A stretch of DNA of 38,538 nt from assembly GCA_003522945.1 (NCBI GenBank), contig DPHR01000169.1, positions 684 through 39,221 of the forward strand, read 5' to 3'. Positions within the stretch are counted from its first letter, which is position 1, and each line of letters opens with the position of its first letter. This document shows, piece after piece, positions 14,556 through 23,963 of the stretch. The translations under genes and the position numbers were made by a program. Below the pieces are notes generated by a model. It was not told the DNA's origin and ran no database searches. It was given only the letters and a program-made list of their open reading frames with translations. The DNA is from Clostridiales bacterium. Its GTDB lineage: Bacteria; Bacillota; Clostridia; Oscillospirales; Oscillospiraceae.

Positions 14556-15530
14556 TCATCCGTGGGAAAGAAGCTTCTTCCTGTATTCTTTCATTCGCTC
14601 CATATGGAGCAGCTCGCCCATTTCCTTTTGAGCCGCCGCACTGTGCTCGCCGCCGGGAGCAAATGTCAGCTCACCGAACACGGGTTTGCCGCCGATATCG
14701 TAGAGATCCACCCGGACAAACGGAAACGGTGCGCTCAGTTTTCGGGCAATGTCCAGCATTTCATCGTAACAAGACGGCTTCGGCGCTTCGGCATATCGAA
14801 ATTCATTGCAAATATCCTGCCGGTCATTCCAGTCAACATCCTTGTATACCTCTATCGGCGTTTCTCCGGAAAATCGATCCGAAATCCAGAGAACATACCG
14901 CGGCTCCCCGTGAAAACAGTAAAACTTATAATCGCTGGGGAATCCGCCCCCGTCCGCCGTCATGAGATGCTCACAAATATAATGCTGATTTTCTTTCGCC
15001 GCAAAAAGGATGCCCTCCTGGCGGAAAGTAATCCGTTGTTTTTCCCAGCGGCGGAGTCTTTCCTTTGCCTGTTCCGGATCAACCGGCTCTCCGTGTGTGC
15101 GGAATACGTGGTTACTCCAGCCGCTGGTCGCTTTGATCGCGCACTGCGCCGGAAGCGAGTCCCATGGGATGTCATTCATGTCGTCCCACACACCGTATAT
15201 CGGGTTGAGCGTGTATTCACAGCCCTGCTGCCTAACAAAATCGCGCACACGGTATTTATCGTAGCATTGCTGTACCAACGGGCTTTTATTGTAAATATAG
15301 TACTGGAGCCAGAGCAGCTTTTCATTGAACAGCTTTGGATGGCTCAGATCGATCGGGTTTTCCGGTATATAATGACCGTATTTCACGCGCAGGCGAATGT
15401 GCAGCTTGGGAAACAGCGGCGCCGTCAGGAGCAGAATAGCGTTTTCTCTCACTGCGCGGTTCGTAAGCGTTTTGCGGAAAAACGCAAATCCCTTCGACAC
15501 TTTAGATAAAAAGCCACGGATGCGGTTCAT
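14556..15530 (-). CDS. TupA-like ATP-grasp protein of polysaccharide biosynthesis
   Basis: 324 residues. It resembles the TupA-type ATP-grasp family found in teichuronopeptide and capsule clusters: YDKYRVRDFV near residue 91, CAIKATSGWSNHV, the block DYKFYCFHGEPRYVLWISDR, DVDWNDR, and an ATP-grasp-like end VRVDLYDIGGKPVFGELTFAPGG. Members are thought to ligate amino acids or peptides to uronic acid polymers, or to act in glycan assembly; the chemistry is not settled. The ATG overlaps the flippase stop (ATGA). As the last gene of the long operon it is placed where a glycan-modifying step could act. Confidence 0.78.
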   Translation of the reverse strand: MNRIRGFLSKVSKGFAFFRKTLTNRAVRENAILLLTAPLFPKLHIRLRVKYGHYIPENPIDLSHPKLFNEKLLWLQYYIYNKSPLVQQCYDKYRVRDFVRQQGCEYTLNPIYGVWDDMNDIPWDSLPAQCAIKATSGWSNHVFRTHGEPVDPEQAKERLRRWEKQRITFRQEGILFAAKENQHYICEHLMTADGGGFPSDYKFYCFHGEPRYVLWISDRFSGETPIEVYKDVDWNDRQDICNEFRYAEAPKPSCYDEMLDIARKLSAPFPFVRVDLYDIGGKPVFGELTFAPGGEHSAAAQKEMGELLHMERMKEYRKKLLSHG

Positions 15531-17107
15531 TGTTCGTTATCCTTTCTTCCGTCAGAAACCTTCCGCTTGACCGAGCCAAGCAGTTTGTACATCTTGTCCC
15601 ACAAAAAAAGAAACGACGGGCTTTTGCGGAACAGAATAAACCACACGCCGTTCGGAACGATAAGGCAGATCGCCAGGCGGATCAAGCAGTGGAGCACATT
15701 GTATTCTGAAAACTGTGCGCAAATCAGCGACACGAGCGCACCGGTAGCCACGATCAGCGCCAAATATCCAATATATGAAAGATAGTACGGTATCGAGCTT
15801 TTTTTGAATACTTTTTTATATATCAGATATGGGTCAAACGAGATCATGATCAGGATGCTTGCCGTTGTTCCAAGCAGCACACCCGTAACGCCCAGACCGC
15901 AGGGACCCATGAGAGCATACGAAATAAACACATTGAAGATTGCGGAGAAGAGGTGGCGGTATTTGACCTCCCAGTGGAGGCCGCAGGCAACGCGGTATTT
16001 GTATACCGCACCGTTCAGCCCATCCAGCAGATAATTGATAACAATCAGAGCGACTGCCGCGTCCGGCAGAAGCCATTTGGTATCGTGCAGCCATACGCCG
16101 GCAATGAATACATTATAAAGATTCCAGAAGCAGATCGCCGTAAAGCCGTACAGCCAGAAATACGTAAACTGCAGTACGTGGAAAAGATGCTCCTTTTTTT
16201 CCGTATCGTCTCCGGCGCACACGTCGCCGATACCGGCGGCGATGGAGCCGAAAAGCGTATCCATCAATCGGGAAATGTATTTTTTTAATGTAAGATAGTT
16301 CCCGTAGACGCCCACGGTGCCGACGCTGATAAATGCGGATATGAGAATGTTATCCGCCGAGGTCAGCGCAATGCCGCACAGGTTGGACACAGTCAACCCG
16401 GTGACGTTTTTGAATATATGCTTTTTGGTTTCCCGGTCAAGAGGCGCCGCCCCCGTTTCGCGCAGCTCTGGGTACATTTTGTCCGCCTGATACTTGAGCG
16501 CATAATTTGACGCTATGCCAAGCAGGAGCCCCGATACCGTGTATGCATAAAACGCCGTCACCGGGTCTTTGCGAAGCGCAAGAAGCAACACGATTTGAAG
16601 TACCGTTGCGGCTATGGACGTGCCGGCCGTAACAAGCGCGTTGACATAGTTTTTCTGCATACAGTACAGCAGGTTCTGCTTATACGAAAAAAGCCAGTAG
16701 GAAGCGGCGTTGTTCACAAGGAACAGAACATAGATCACTCGAACATTCACGAGATCCGTGGTTTCCTTCATGAGATACGGAAGGAACGGAAGCAGCACAA
16801 GACCGGCAAGCAAGATGAACGACCCGATGAAAAAATAGGCTTTCTTATAGAAAAGCATCAGCGAGCGGATCTTTTCGCTGTCCTTATCCGCAATAGGCTT
16901 ATACAGCTCATACGTAATGGCCGCGCCGAGGCCGAGTTCCGAAAAGGACAGCACCGAGAGGATGCTGCTGAAAAGGCCGTTTACGCCGAGATACTCCTCT
17001 CCCAGCACGTAGATGAATACCGTGCGGGACGCGAAGGAGAGCAGCATACTGACGAGCTGTCCGGCAAAGCCTGTTATGAAATTGCGGAATGCATTGATCG
17101 TTCGCAT
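15527..17107 (-). CDS. Wzx-type polysaccharide flippase (MOP superfamily)
   Basis: 526 residues with about fourteen hydrophobic helices spread over the whole length and a charged tail. It starts MRTINAFRNFITGFAGQLVSMLL and contains VFIYVLGEEYLGVNGLFSSILSVLSFSELGLG, the typical first-helix-pair motif of clostridial lipopolysaccharide/capsule translocases. It should flip the undecaprenyl-linked repeat across the membrane. I chose ATG 17107, although no good ribosome site precedes it; the open frame runs further back into the glycosyltransferase gene. An overlapping out-of-frame ATG at 17114 lies between the two genes. Confidence 0.88.
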   Translation of the reverse strand: MRTINAFRNFITGFAGQLVSMLLSFASRTVFIYVLGEEYLGVNGLFSSILSVLSFSELGLGAAITYELYKPIADKDSEKIRSLMLFYKKAYFFIGSFILLAGLVLLPFLPYLMKETTDLVNVRVIYVLFLVNNAASYWLFSYKQNLLYCMQKNYVNALVTAGTSIAATVLQIVLLLALRKDPVTAFYAYTVSGLLLGIASNYALKYQADKMYPELRETGAAPLDRETKKHIFKNVTGLTVSNLCGIALTSADNILISAFISVGTVGVYGNYLTLKKYISRLMDTLFGSIAAGIGDVCAGDDTEKKEHLFHVLQFTYFWLYGFTAICFWNLYNVFIAGVWLHDTKWLLPDAAVALIVINYLLDGLNGAVYKYRVACGLHWEVKYRHLFSAIFNVFISYALMGPCGLGVTGVLLGTTASILIMISFDPYLIYKKVFKKSSIPYYLSYIGYLALIVATGALVSLICAQFSEYNVLHCLIRLAICLIVPNGVWFILFRKSPSFLFLWDKMYKLLGSVKRKVSDGRKDNEQ

Positions 17108-17135
17108 GGTCCATATTGCTGCGGCAGCAGCTTCC

Positions 17136-18314
17136 TTATAAGAGATATTTCCGATAGGCGTCCAAAAGGACGGTCTTTTCCCGTTCCCAGCAGAGCTCCC
17201 GCTTGGCACGGAGAAGGTTCTGTTTGCAGGAGTTGTAAAACTCGCGGTCTGTACGCATCCGTTCCAGACACTGCGCAAGGTCATCCACGTTTTCTGGTTC
17301 GCAGATAAGCCCTATGCCGTACTCGTCTACAAGCCGGTGCATCTCCGGGAGATCGGAACAAATTACCGGCGTGAGACTTTGCACATTCTCAAAGAATTTG
17401 TTGGGAAGAGTATAGTAATAGCTTAAACACAAATTTTCGATCGGCATTATACCAACATCCATCGCGCCGGCATATTTCCAGATCTCATTGACCGGTACCG
17501 GAGGGAGAAATCGGAGCCGCTCCGCGGCACCGCACTTCGCGGCGATCTCTTCGAGCGTCCGCCGGTATTCATCGTCGGAATTTCCCATCAAAATGAGCGC
17601 CGCGGACGGGATCTTTGCCACAGCGCGTATACCCGTCTCGATGCCGTTGCCGGAGGAAAGGCCGCCGTGGAACATAGCAAGAAAGGTCACGCCCTGCGGG
17701 GCAAATTCCCGCAGCACGGCCTGCCGGTGCCGTTCTATTTCCGCTTCATCCAGCTCCCAGCAATAGGGTGTCGAACGGATAACGACTGGGCGCTGTTTCA
17801 AAGCGTGGATTTTCTGAACCTCATCGGCGATGCTGTCATTTACCATGATGGAAAAAGCGCAGCGCCGCATAAGAAAGCGCTCCTTCCGGCATCGTTTCGC
17901 ACGATCCTTTTCCTTCCGAACGCCGCGGGCGTAAAGATCAAACTCATGGGAGTCGTAGATCAGCTTCGGACGGCGGAGGAAAAACCGCGTGACTATATAC
18001 GCCACCTCAAGATTCGGAAGATTATGGCAGCTTATGACGTCCGGGTGGTTGGCATGAAGCACTCGGCCAAGCCGGATCCATTCGCCGAAGATATGCTTCC
18101 ATTTGGAGAGAATAGAATGTTTTCCCTTCAGCGGTCTCATTTTAAACGGCACCAGTTCAACACCGGCAAGCTCGGCTTCCGGTACGTAGTCCGGTTCATA
18201 ATAAATCGCCACGACCCGGTAGCCCGCTTCCTGCGCTGCTGCCATCTCCCTCTTATTCCGGCTGGCGGATGAAAGCGGAAGTCCCGGCATCAGTTTAATA
18301 TAGGTTTTCAACAC
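17136..18314 (-). CDS. GT4-type glycosyltransferase
   Basis: 392 residues with a two-domain GT-B layout. The acceptor half has SCHNLPNLEVAY and YDSHEFDLYA (about 120-129). The donor half has MFHGGLSSGNG (about 214-224), the strand LILMGNSDDEY, and PNKFFENVQSLTPVICSD (about 304-321), which carries the conserved Glu/Lys region for the nucleotide sugar. The acceptor and sugar cannot be read. The DSHEF signature is shared with the enzyme at 26911-28032, so the two may be relatives acting at different steps. Confidence 0.85.
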   Translation of the reverse strand: MLKTYIKLMPGLPLSSASRNKREMAAAQEAGYRVVAIYYEPDYVPEAELAGVELVPFKMRPLKGKHSILSKWKHIFGEWIRLGRVLHANHPDVISCHNLPNLEVAYIVTRFFLRRPKLIYDSHEFDLYARGVRKEKDRAKRCRKERFLMRRCAFSIMVNDSIADEVQKIHALKQRPVVIRSTPYCWELDEAEIERHRQAVLREFAPQGVTFLAMFHGGLSSGNGIETGIRAVAKIPSAALILMGNSDDEYRRTLEEIAAKCGAAERLRFLPPVPVNEIWKYAGAMDVGIMPIENLCLSYYYTLPNKFFENVQSLTPVICSDLPEMHRLVDEYGIGLICEPENVDDLAQCLERMRTDREFYNSCKQNLLRAKRELCWEREKTVLLDAYRKYLL

Positions 18315-18323
18315 TGCACCTCC

Positions 18324-19433
18324 TCAGCGGCAGATGAGCCGCTTATATTCCGCTGTCAGCTGTTCGCAGACAGCATTTTCCGAGAAATTGTTCCGGCAGA
18401 ACCGGCGGATCGCCTCCGGATCGTAATCGTCATACCGTTCGATCATAGTTTCCATCGCGTATGCAAGCCCCGCGGGATCTTCCGTCTCCACAGCAAGTCC
18501 GGTCTCGGGCCGTACAAGAGTTTTCCACGCGCCGGTTTTTGTCATGATAATAGGAAGTCCACAGCCCATGGCCTCCACAAACACGATGCCGAACGTCTCA
18601 TACCGGCTCGGCAGGACAAACGCCTGACTGTCCTTCAGACGGCGGGCGCATTCCTCGCGCGAGCAGCTTCCGGCAAACTCCACCGCACCATCAAAAGCAA
18701 GCGTCTTTGCCTGCGCGCAGAGATTATCCATTTCCTCCCCGTCGCCGCAGATCGTAAGCATTGACTCCGGATATTTTTTTCGCACCTCGGCAAAAGCGGC
18801 CAGCAGCACATCCATTCCCTTTTTATGGTCAAGCAGACAAACGGAAATAAAGCGGAACCGTCCGTTCTGCGGCGGAGCATGGCATCCGTTTTCGAAAAAC
18901 CGCCGGTCCGCCAAGTTGGGAATGACCTGCACCTCTTTCCGGCACAGCGGCTGTATGGCGTTTTTCAGCCCTTCCCCTACCGCGATCACGGCATCCGCAG
19001 CATTATAATCGCGGGAGACCGCGGCAAGCTCCTTTTCGCTGAGCATATTCCGTTCAAACCACGTGACATGCTCCGTAACAACAATCGGCACATGCAGCCG
19101 CCGCTTGAGCGCACGGGCATACCGGATGGCGCGGAACGAGTGAACATGAATGATATCCGGCTTTCCGCTCTCACGGAGAATGCGGAGCATTTCGCGCAGA
19201 ATGCGAAAATATGTAAGATGGAACCGCAGCGGCTTTACATGGATCAGGTATTCCGTAAGATTGCCGTCTGAGCGCTTTTCGGTCTGCACTCCACGCTCGC
19301 CGTCGTTATAGACCGCCATGACCGTGACCGTGTGACCGTAACGCGCGAGCGCCGCCGCCTGTTCAGCGAAAAAGCTCCCCTTAACGGGATCCTCCTTTGT
19401 CGGATACCACGACGGCAATACCAGAATATGCAT
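18324..19433 (-). CDS. GT4-type glycosyltransferase
   Basis: 369 residues. It starts MHILVLPSWYPTKEDPVKGSFF, a typical GT4 opening in which the first loop precedes a Gly-Ser-Phe. Later come IIHVHSFRAI, VTEHVTWFERN, NLADRRFF, LTICGDGEE and the E-x7-E motif in SRYETFGIVFVEAMGCGLP. The start at 19433 is two bases after the preceding stop and has GGAGAGGG upstream; the longer frame lies inside the neighbour. The sugar specificity is not predictable. Confidence 0.88.
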   Translation of the reverse strand: MHILVLPSWYPTKEDPVKGSFFAEQAAALARYGHTVTVMAVYNDGERGVQTEKRSDGNLTEYLIHVKPLRFHLTYFRILREMLRILRESGKPDIIHVHSFRAIRYARALKRRLHVPIVVTEHVTWFERNMLSEKELAAVSRDYNAADAVIAVGEGLKNAIQPLCRKEVQVIPNLADRRFFENGCHAPPQNGRFRFISVCLLDHKKGMDVLLAAFAEVRKKYPESMLTICGDGEEMDNLCAQAKTLAFDGAVEFAGSCSREECARRLKDSQAFVLPSRYETFGIVFVEAMGCGLPIIMTKTGAWKTLVRPETGLAVETEDPAGLAYAMETMIERYDDYDPEAIRRFCRNNFSENAVCEQLTAEYKRLICR

Positions 19434-19435
19434 TT

Positions 19436-20656
19436 TCAGTCCCTCTCCGGCGGCAGGAGCGCCGTTACCTCGCGGATCTCCGCGGCGATGCGCTCGTCCC
19501 ACGTCCAAAAATTCTCGTCAGCAAAGCGCTTTGCCCCCTCACCGAGACGTTTCCGTTCATCTTCGTCCGACAGCAGACGACATATCTCTTCGGGCAGACA
19601 GGAAAGCTCTTTTTCCGGAAGAAGTATACCGTTTGCTTCGTTTTTGATTACCGAACCGGTCGTCCCAGTGTCAACGGTGATGATCGCTTTTCCGCAGCGC
19701 ATAGCTTCAAAAAGCGGATTACCGAGATTTGATGCAGAATACAACGAAAGGAACACATCCGCGCGCTGCAAATAGTCATAGACCAACTCATGGGATATTC
19801 TTCCCGTGAAAATCACGTGCTTTTCCAACCCCAGCGCGCATACCTGTTCTTCCAGATTTTTTCTCTCTTCCCCATAACCAACGATAACAAGCTTTGCCTC
19901 CGGATGAGACTTTACAACCTCTGCGAGTGCATCAATTGCCAGATTCACCCGTTTTCCCGCCTGCAGGCGGGAGAGAGTCATTAATACTGTATCCGATTTA
20001 TTCAATGGAAGCTCCGCTCCCAGAGAGGCAGCCGGCGCTCCCGGAATATCTACGCCGTTGCGCCAGAAAAAAATCTTTCTACTCTTATTTCCGGAGCGCT
20101 TCAAAACTTCGTCTCCGCGCGTACCGTCGTTTGTCATCAGCACCATGTCCGCCTCGACACCGTATGCCTGCAGCTTGGGGTAATACCGGAGACGGTTGAC
20201 TAAATTATCTTTTTTCGTCATCATGTCCCATATACCATAAAACCGCGTGACCAACGGCATAGCGTAGGTCCTGCTGATTTGTTTCGCGGCGTGCACTGCG
20301 TGGGTGTCCTGTCCGTAAACCACAGTATTATCGGCGGCAAGATGCTGTTCATTTATAAGTCGCCCTGCTTCCCGGATCAGGATATGGCGAATGGCAAACA
20401 CATTGGCAAAGCCAAAAAACCATCCAATTTTCCGGATTCTGGTCTCCCTCAAAAAAGGAGGATTAAACCGCACGATATAAAGTCCATCCCCGTAGTCCCG
20501 TTCGCCGAGCGGCGTATCCTCTTTTGTGCCGACATCCACAATCCAAACCTTCCATCCGGCAGCAATAAACCCCTCTACCGTTTTCCAGAACGTAGGGGCG
20601 CCAACATTATGCCGCTCTCCGAGACCGGCAAACGTAAGAAGAAGAAGATTCTTCAT
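19436..20656 (-). CDS. GT4-type glycosyltransferase
   Basis: 406 residues. GT-B fold with RHNVGAPTFWKTVEGF in the N-terminal domain, MTLSRLQAGKRVNLAIDAL at the start of the donor domain, KLVIVGYGEER, and LFEAMRCGKAIITVDTGTT as the nucleotide-sugar loop. The latter has NPLFEA in place of a full E-x7-E, as in some GT4 subgroups. Its ATG overlaps the previous stop by one base (TAATG) with GGAGG upstream, so translation is coupled. Confidence 0.86.
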   Translation of the reverse strand: MKNLLLLTFAGLGERHNVGAPTFWKTVEGFIAAGWKVWIVDVGTKEDTPLGERDYGDGLYIVRFNPPFLRETRIRKIGWFFGFANVFAIRHILIREAGRLINEQHLAADNTVVYGQDTHAVHAAKQISRTYAMPLVTRFYGIWDMMTKKDNLVNRLRYYPKLQAYGVEADMVLMTNDGTRGDEVLKRSGNKSRKIFFWRNGVDIPGAPAASLGAELPLNKSDTVLMTLSRLQAGKRVNLAIDALAEVVKSHPEAKLVIVGYGEERKNLEEQVCALGLEKHVIFTGRISHELVYDYLQRADVFLSLYSASNLGNPLFEAMRCGKAIITVDTGTTGSVIKNEANGILLPEKELSCLPEEICRLLSDEDERKRLGEGAKRFADENFWTWDERIAAEIREVTALLPPERD

Positions 20657-21726
20657 TATTTTTCCTCCAAATCCGAAACGATCTGACGAACGCGGTGAAC
20701 CCAGAGATTTCCGTTTCTCAGTACTTCGATACATTGTTTTTCATATTCTTTTCTTTTCCCTGGATTGTCCATTATGCTTTGCAGCGCGTTCGCCAGAGCT
20801 TCCGCCTCATACGGCACGACCAAACCGATGCCGTTTTCACGGACAATGGCCGAAATCGTCCGAGCGTTTGTAACAACAACAGGCAGACCATAACTCAGGT
20901 AGTCAAAAAGTTTTACATTGACCGCTAAATGCGTATACGGTGTCGGGCAGACTGGTATAACAGAAACGGCGGCGCGCGCATACAGTGGCTCCAGCCCCTC
21001 GCCCGAAGTATGATGTACTTCCAGCCACGGCGCGTCCCTGTATGGACTTTGAAACGCCGCCCACTCCGCTTCCCGGCAAACAAGGATCAGACGGTATGTC
21101 CTGTCTCCGGCGTTTAGCTGCTCAAGCGCCTCAAGCAGCATCCCGACGCCGTACCCGCCGTCCAGCCCACCGACATATATGCAGGTCTTTTCCTCCGGGC
21201 ACCGCTCAGAAAGATGATCTTCGCCTGCTGGGGGCAGCGAACGCATATCTGTATAGGAAAAATACTTCTTACATTCTTCCGATGGAAAGTACACGATGTC
21301 TGCACATTTGAGCACGTTATTTGTGCGCTGCTGCAAATAATCCAGCCAGTGATCCTTCAGCCAGCCGGTAAGATCTGTCCGGCGGGGATACAGTTCCGGA
21401 AACATCCAATAGAAATCCCGGTAGAAATACCCGATGGGAATTCCCATTCGGGAGATTTTCCGGATAAGAGCGATATCGCAGCGGAACGTGATCGGCATAG
21501 AGGGAGATTCGATATAGCAGATATCCGGCCGGTTTTCCCTAAGCCACCGCCGTATCTCCTGTACCGCTTCGGTGCGCGCCTTTCTTCCCCAGCGCTGCTG
21601 TGCTCCGGAGAGGAGCTTCACCTCATGCCCTGCGTCGAGAAACGCCCGGTACATCTTCTGCGGGCGTACCGACGATCCGGAGGTGCCGGAGTTAATATCC
21701 ACATAGGTGATATACAAAATCAGCAT
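20656..21726 (-). CDS. GT4-like glycosyltransferase
   Basis: 356 residues, rather short and divergent. It opens MLILYITYVDINSGTSGSSVRP and has CYIESPSMP, CADIVYFPSEECKKYF, IYVGGLDGGYGVGMLLEAL (donor-domain start) and LAVNVKLFDYLSYGLPVVVTN, where KLFDY stands where the second Glu of E-x7-E would be in canonical members. The seven-base overlap with the upstream gene and a GAGGGAG ribosome site support the start. Activity is probable, donor unknown. Confidence 0.82.
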   Translation of the reverse strand: MLILYITYVDINSGTSGSSVRPQKMYRAFLDAGHEVKLLSGAQQRWGRKARTEAVQEIRRWLRENRPDICYIESPSMPITFRCDIALIRKISRMGIPIGYFYRDFYWMFPELYPRRTDLTGWLKDHWLDYLQQRTNNVLKCADIVYFPSEECKKYFSYTDMRSLPPAGEDHLSERCPEEKTCIYVGGLDGGYGVGMLLEALEQLNAGDRTYRLILVCREAEWAAFQSPYRDAPWLEVHHTSGEGLEPLYARAAVSVIPVCPTPYTHLAVNVKLFDYLSYGLPVVVTNARTISAIVRENGIGLVVPYEAEALANALQSIMDNPGKRKEYEKQCIEVLRNGNLWVHRVRQIVSDLEEK

Positions 21727-22826
21727 GAAAGAACTCCCTCATAAAGCTCGGTAAGCCGAGCGGCGATGGTCTCGGGGGCAAATTTCCGGCGGGTGTCCGC
21801 GGCGATTGCCGCACTGTCGTAATCCGCCCGGCGGAGCATCATGCGCTCCATGGCGCCGGCGAGAGCGCTCTCGTCGTCCACGGGGATCAGGATGCCGTTC
21901 TCCTCCGTGACAAAATCCTCCGGACCGCCGCAGCGCGTGGCGATCACGGGAAGCCCCGCCGCCATTGCCTCAATATAGGCGACGCCAAACGTTTCGCTCC
22001 TCGACGCCAGCACAAAGCAGTCCGCCGCGGCGTACGCTTCGGCAAGTTCCTCTCGCGGACAGTGGCCGCGGAAGGAGACGCGGCTGTACAGCCCCAGTTC
22101 GGCGCATAAAGCGCGCAGCGCGCCGCTCTCCGGTCCATCGCCGAAAATAATAAGCCTCGGCTCGCCGTGCAGCGCAGCGAACGCATGGAGAAGCCCCGCC
22201 ATGTTTTTCACCGGGATGAGATTGCCAGCCGATACGAACGTGAAGCGTTCGTGCGCGTTCCTCTTCGGCGCAAACCGCGCCGTATCCACGATATTGGGTA
22301 CGACAATAGCTTCGACCCCGGTGTTGGCGCGCATGTTTTTCGCAAGCGCCCGGCTGACCGCCAGCACGGCGGCACAGCACTCATATTTTCTTTTCAGATG
22401 TTCCGCCTTCTCCGGTGAAAGCGCACGGTTGTGCAGGGAGGAGTGCTCAGTGAAAACGAACGGAATGCCCTCCCGCTCCGCCATCGCGGCAAGTTCAAGG
22501 CCGAAATGCTGGTGGATAATGTCCGGCTTCCAACCATCCTTTGCTATGGCGCGACGGATACCGGAGGCCGCCAGCCGTCCGGCCAGCTCCGGAAGCCCCA
22601 TCGGCAGCGCGCCGCAGGGAACCGAAGCGTAATAAACGGGTATGCCGTCCAGCGTGTATCGATAACACCCCCACGGGCGGGAGTGGCGGATCGACCGCGT
22701 GTCCACGGCGGCAAAGCGGACATCGTGTCCGGCATCCCGCAGCGCTTTGGCCTGATCTAGAGCAAAAATATTTACTTCGTGTTTTCTCGGACTGTCAAAG
22801 CCAGAGGCTGCAATGAGGATTTTCAT
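21720..22826 (-). CDS. GT4-type glycosyltransferase
   Basis: 368 residues. Standard GT4: HEVNIFALDQAKALRDAGHDV, PDIIHQHFGLELAAMAE, VFTEHSSLHN, VPNIVDTARFAP, FVSAGNLIPVKNM, LIIFGDGPESGAL, and a full E-x7-E in SRSETFGVAYIEAMAAGLPVIAT. It follows the wecB-like gene after a three-base gap. The sequence is more GC-rich and Ala/Arg-rich than the two glycosyltransferase genes after it (20656-21726 and 19436-20656), hinting that the cluster was assembled from different sources. Confidence 0.89.
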   Translation of the reverse strand: MKILIAASGFDSPRKHEVNIFALDQAKALRDAGHDVRFAAVDTRSIRHSRPWGCYRYTLDGIPVYYASVPCGALPMGLPELAGRLAASGIRRAIAKDGWKPDIIHQHFGLELAAMAEREGIPFVFTEHSSLHNRALSPEKAEHLKRKYECCAAVLAVSRALAKNMRANTGVEAIVVPNIVDTARFAPKRNAHERFTFVSAGNLIPVKNMAGLLHAFAALHGEPRLIIFGDGPESGALRALCAELGLYSRVSFRGHCPREELAEAYAAADCFVLASRSETFGVAYIEAMAAGLPVIATRCGGPEDFVTEENGILIPVDDESALAGAMERMMLRRADYDSAAIAADTRRKFAPETIAARLTELYEGVLSC

Positions 22827-22829
22827 CCG

Positions 22830-23924
22830 TTATTCTCCTGCAAGAATGTCCGCAATGCGGCGGCAGGCGCGGCCGTCGCCGTAGGGGTTCGCGGTGCGGC
22901 TCATTTTTTTGTACGCCGCCGCGTTATCCAAAAGCTCCGTGAAGCTCTCGTAGATTGTTTCCTCCCGTGTGCCTACCAGCCGGAGCGTTCCGGCCGCGAC
23001 GCCCTCGGGCCTCTCGGTCGTATCGCGCATGACGAGCACCGGCTTGCCGAGGCTCGGCGCTTCCTCCTGAATGCCGCCGCTGTCGGTGAGCACGAGATAG
23101 CTGCGCGCGAGAAAGTTATGGAAATCCAGCACATCCAGCGGCTCGATGATATGGATTCGCTCGTCGCCGCCGAACACCTCCGCCGCCGTTTCGCGCACGG
23201 CGGGGTTGCGGTGGATGGGGTAGATCGCGCGGACATCGTCGTGCTCATCGAGCACGCGGCGGATGGCGCGGAACATGTGGCGCATCGGCTCGCCGAGATT
23301 TTCCCGGCGGTGCGCCGTGATGAGAATGAGCCTCTTCCCTGCCGCCCATGCGAGCTCCGGATGGGTATAGTCGGCGCGGACGGTCGTTTTCAGCGCGTCG
23401 ATGACCGTGTTGCCGGTCACATGGATCGTGCCGGGGTCGCGCCCCTCGGCGAGAAGATTTTTCTTTGCCTGCTCCGTTGGCGCAAAGTTGTAGCGGCTGA
23501 CGATGGACACCGCCTGCCGGTTGAATTCCTCAGGATAGGGGCTGTAGATATCCCGCGTGCGCAGCCCGGCCTCCACATGCCCCACCGGGATGCGCAGATA
23601 ATAGGCCGCAAGCGCGGCGGCAAAGGCGGTCGTCGTGTCGCCCTGCACGAGGACGATGTCCGGCTTTTCCGCTTCCAGCACGCCCTTGAGCCCTTCGAGA
23701 ACGCCGGTTGTTACGTCAAAGAGCGTCTGCGAATCCTTCATAACGGAGAGATCGTAGTCCGGCACGACGGAAAACGTTGCAAGGATCTGGTCGAGCATCT
23801 CGCGGTGCTGTCCCGTGACGCAGACAACGGATTTTATTTCGCGCCGTGCGCGCAGTTCCTGCACGAGCGGGCACATTTTCACGGCCTCCGGCCGCGTGCC
23901 GAAAACCAGCAGGATCTTTTTCAT
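22830..23924 (-). CDS. wecB: UDP-N-acetylglucosamine 2-epimerase (non-hydrolysing)
   Basis: 364 residues. Interconverts UDP-GlcNAc and UDP-ManNAc in the cytosol. Canonical family blocks are visible: VFGTRPEAVKMCPLV, VTGQHREMLDQ, VQGDTTTAFAAALAAYY, HVEAGLRT, ITAHRRENLGEPM, PIHRNPAVRE, TDSGGIQEEAPSLGKPVLVMRDTTERPEG. GGAAAGGA precedes the ATG. It provides ManNAc for the same operon, or a substrate for a later dehydrogenase, and is separate from the WbpI-like enzyme in the neighbouring operon. Confidence 0.94.
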   Translation of the reverse strand: MKKILLVFGTRPEAVKMCPLVQELRARREIKSVVCVTGQHREMLDQILATFSVVPDYDLSVMKDSQTLFDVTTGVLEGLKGVLEAEKPDIVLVQGDTTTAFAAALAAYYLRIPVGHVEAGLRTRDIYSPYPEEFNRQAVSIVSRYNFAPTEQAKKNLLAEGRDPGTIHVTGNTVIDALKTTVRADYTHPELAWAAGKRLILITAHRRENLGEPMRHMFRAIRRVLDEHDDVRAIYPIHRNPAVRETAAEVFGGDERIHIIEPLDVLDFHNFLARSYLVLTDSGGIQEEAPSLGKPVLVMRDTTERPEGVAAGTLRLVGTREETIYESFTELLDNAAAYKKMSRTANPYGDGRACRRIADILAGE

Positions 23925-23963
23925 GGCGTTCCTTTCCTTTTGCGCGCCGGATGTCTTTGCTTG

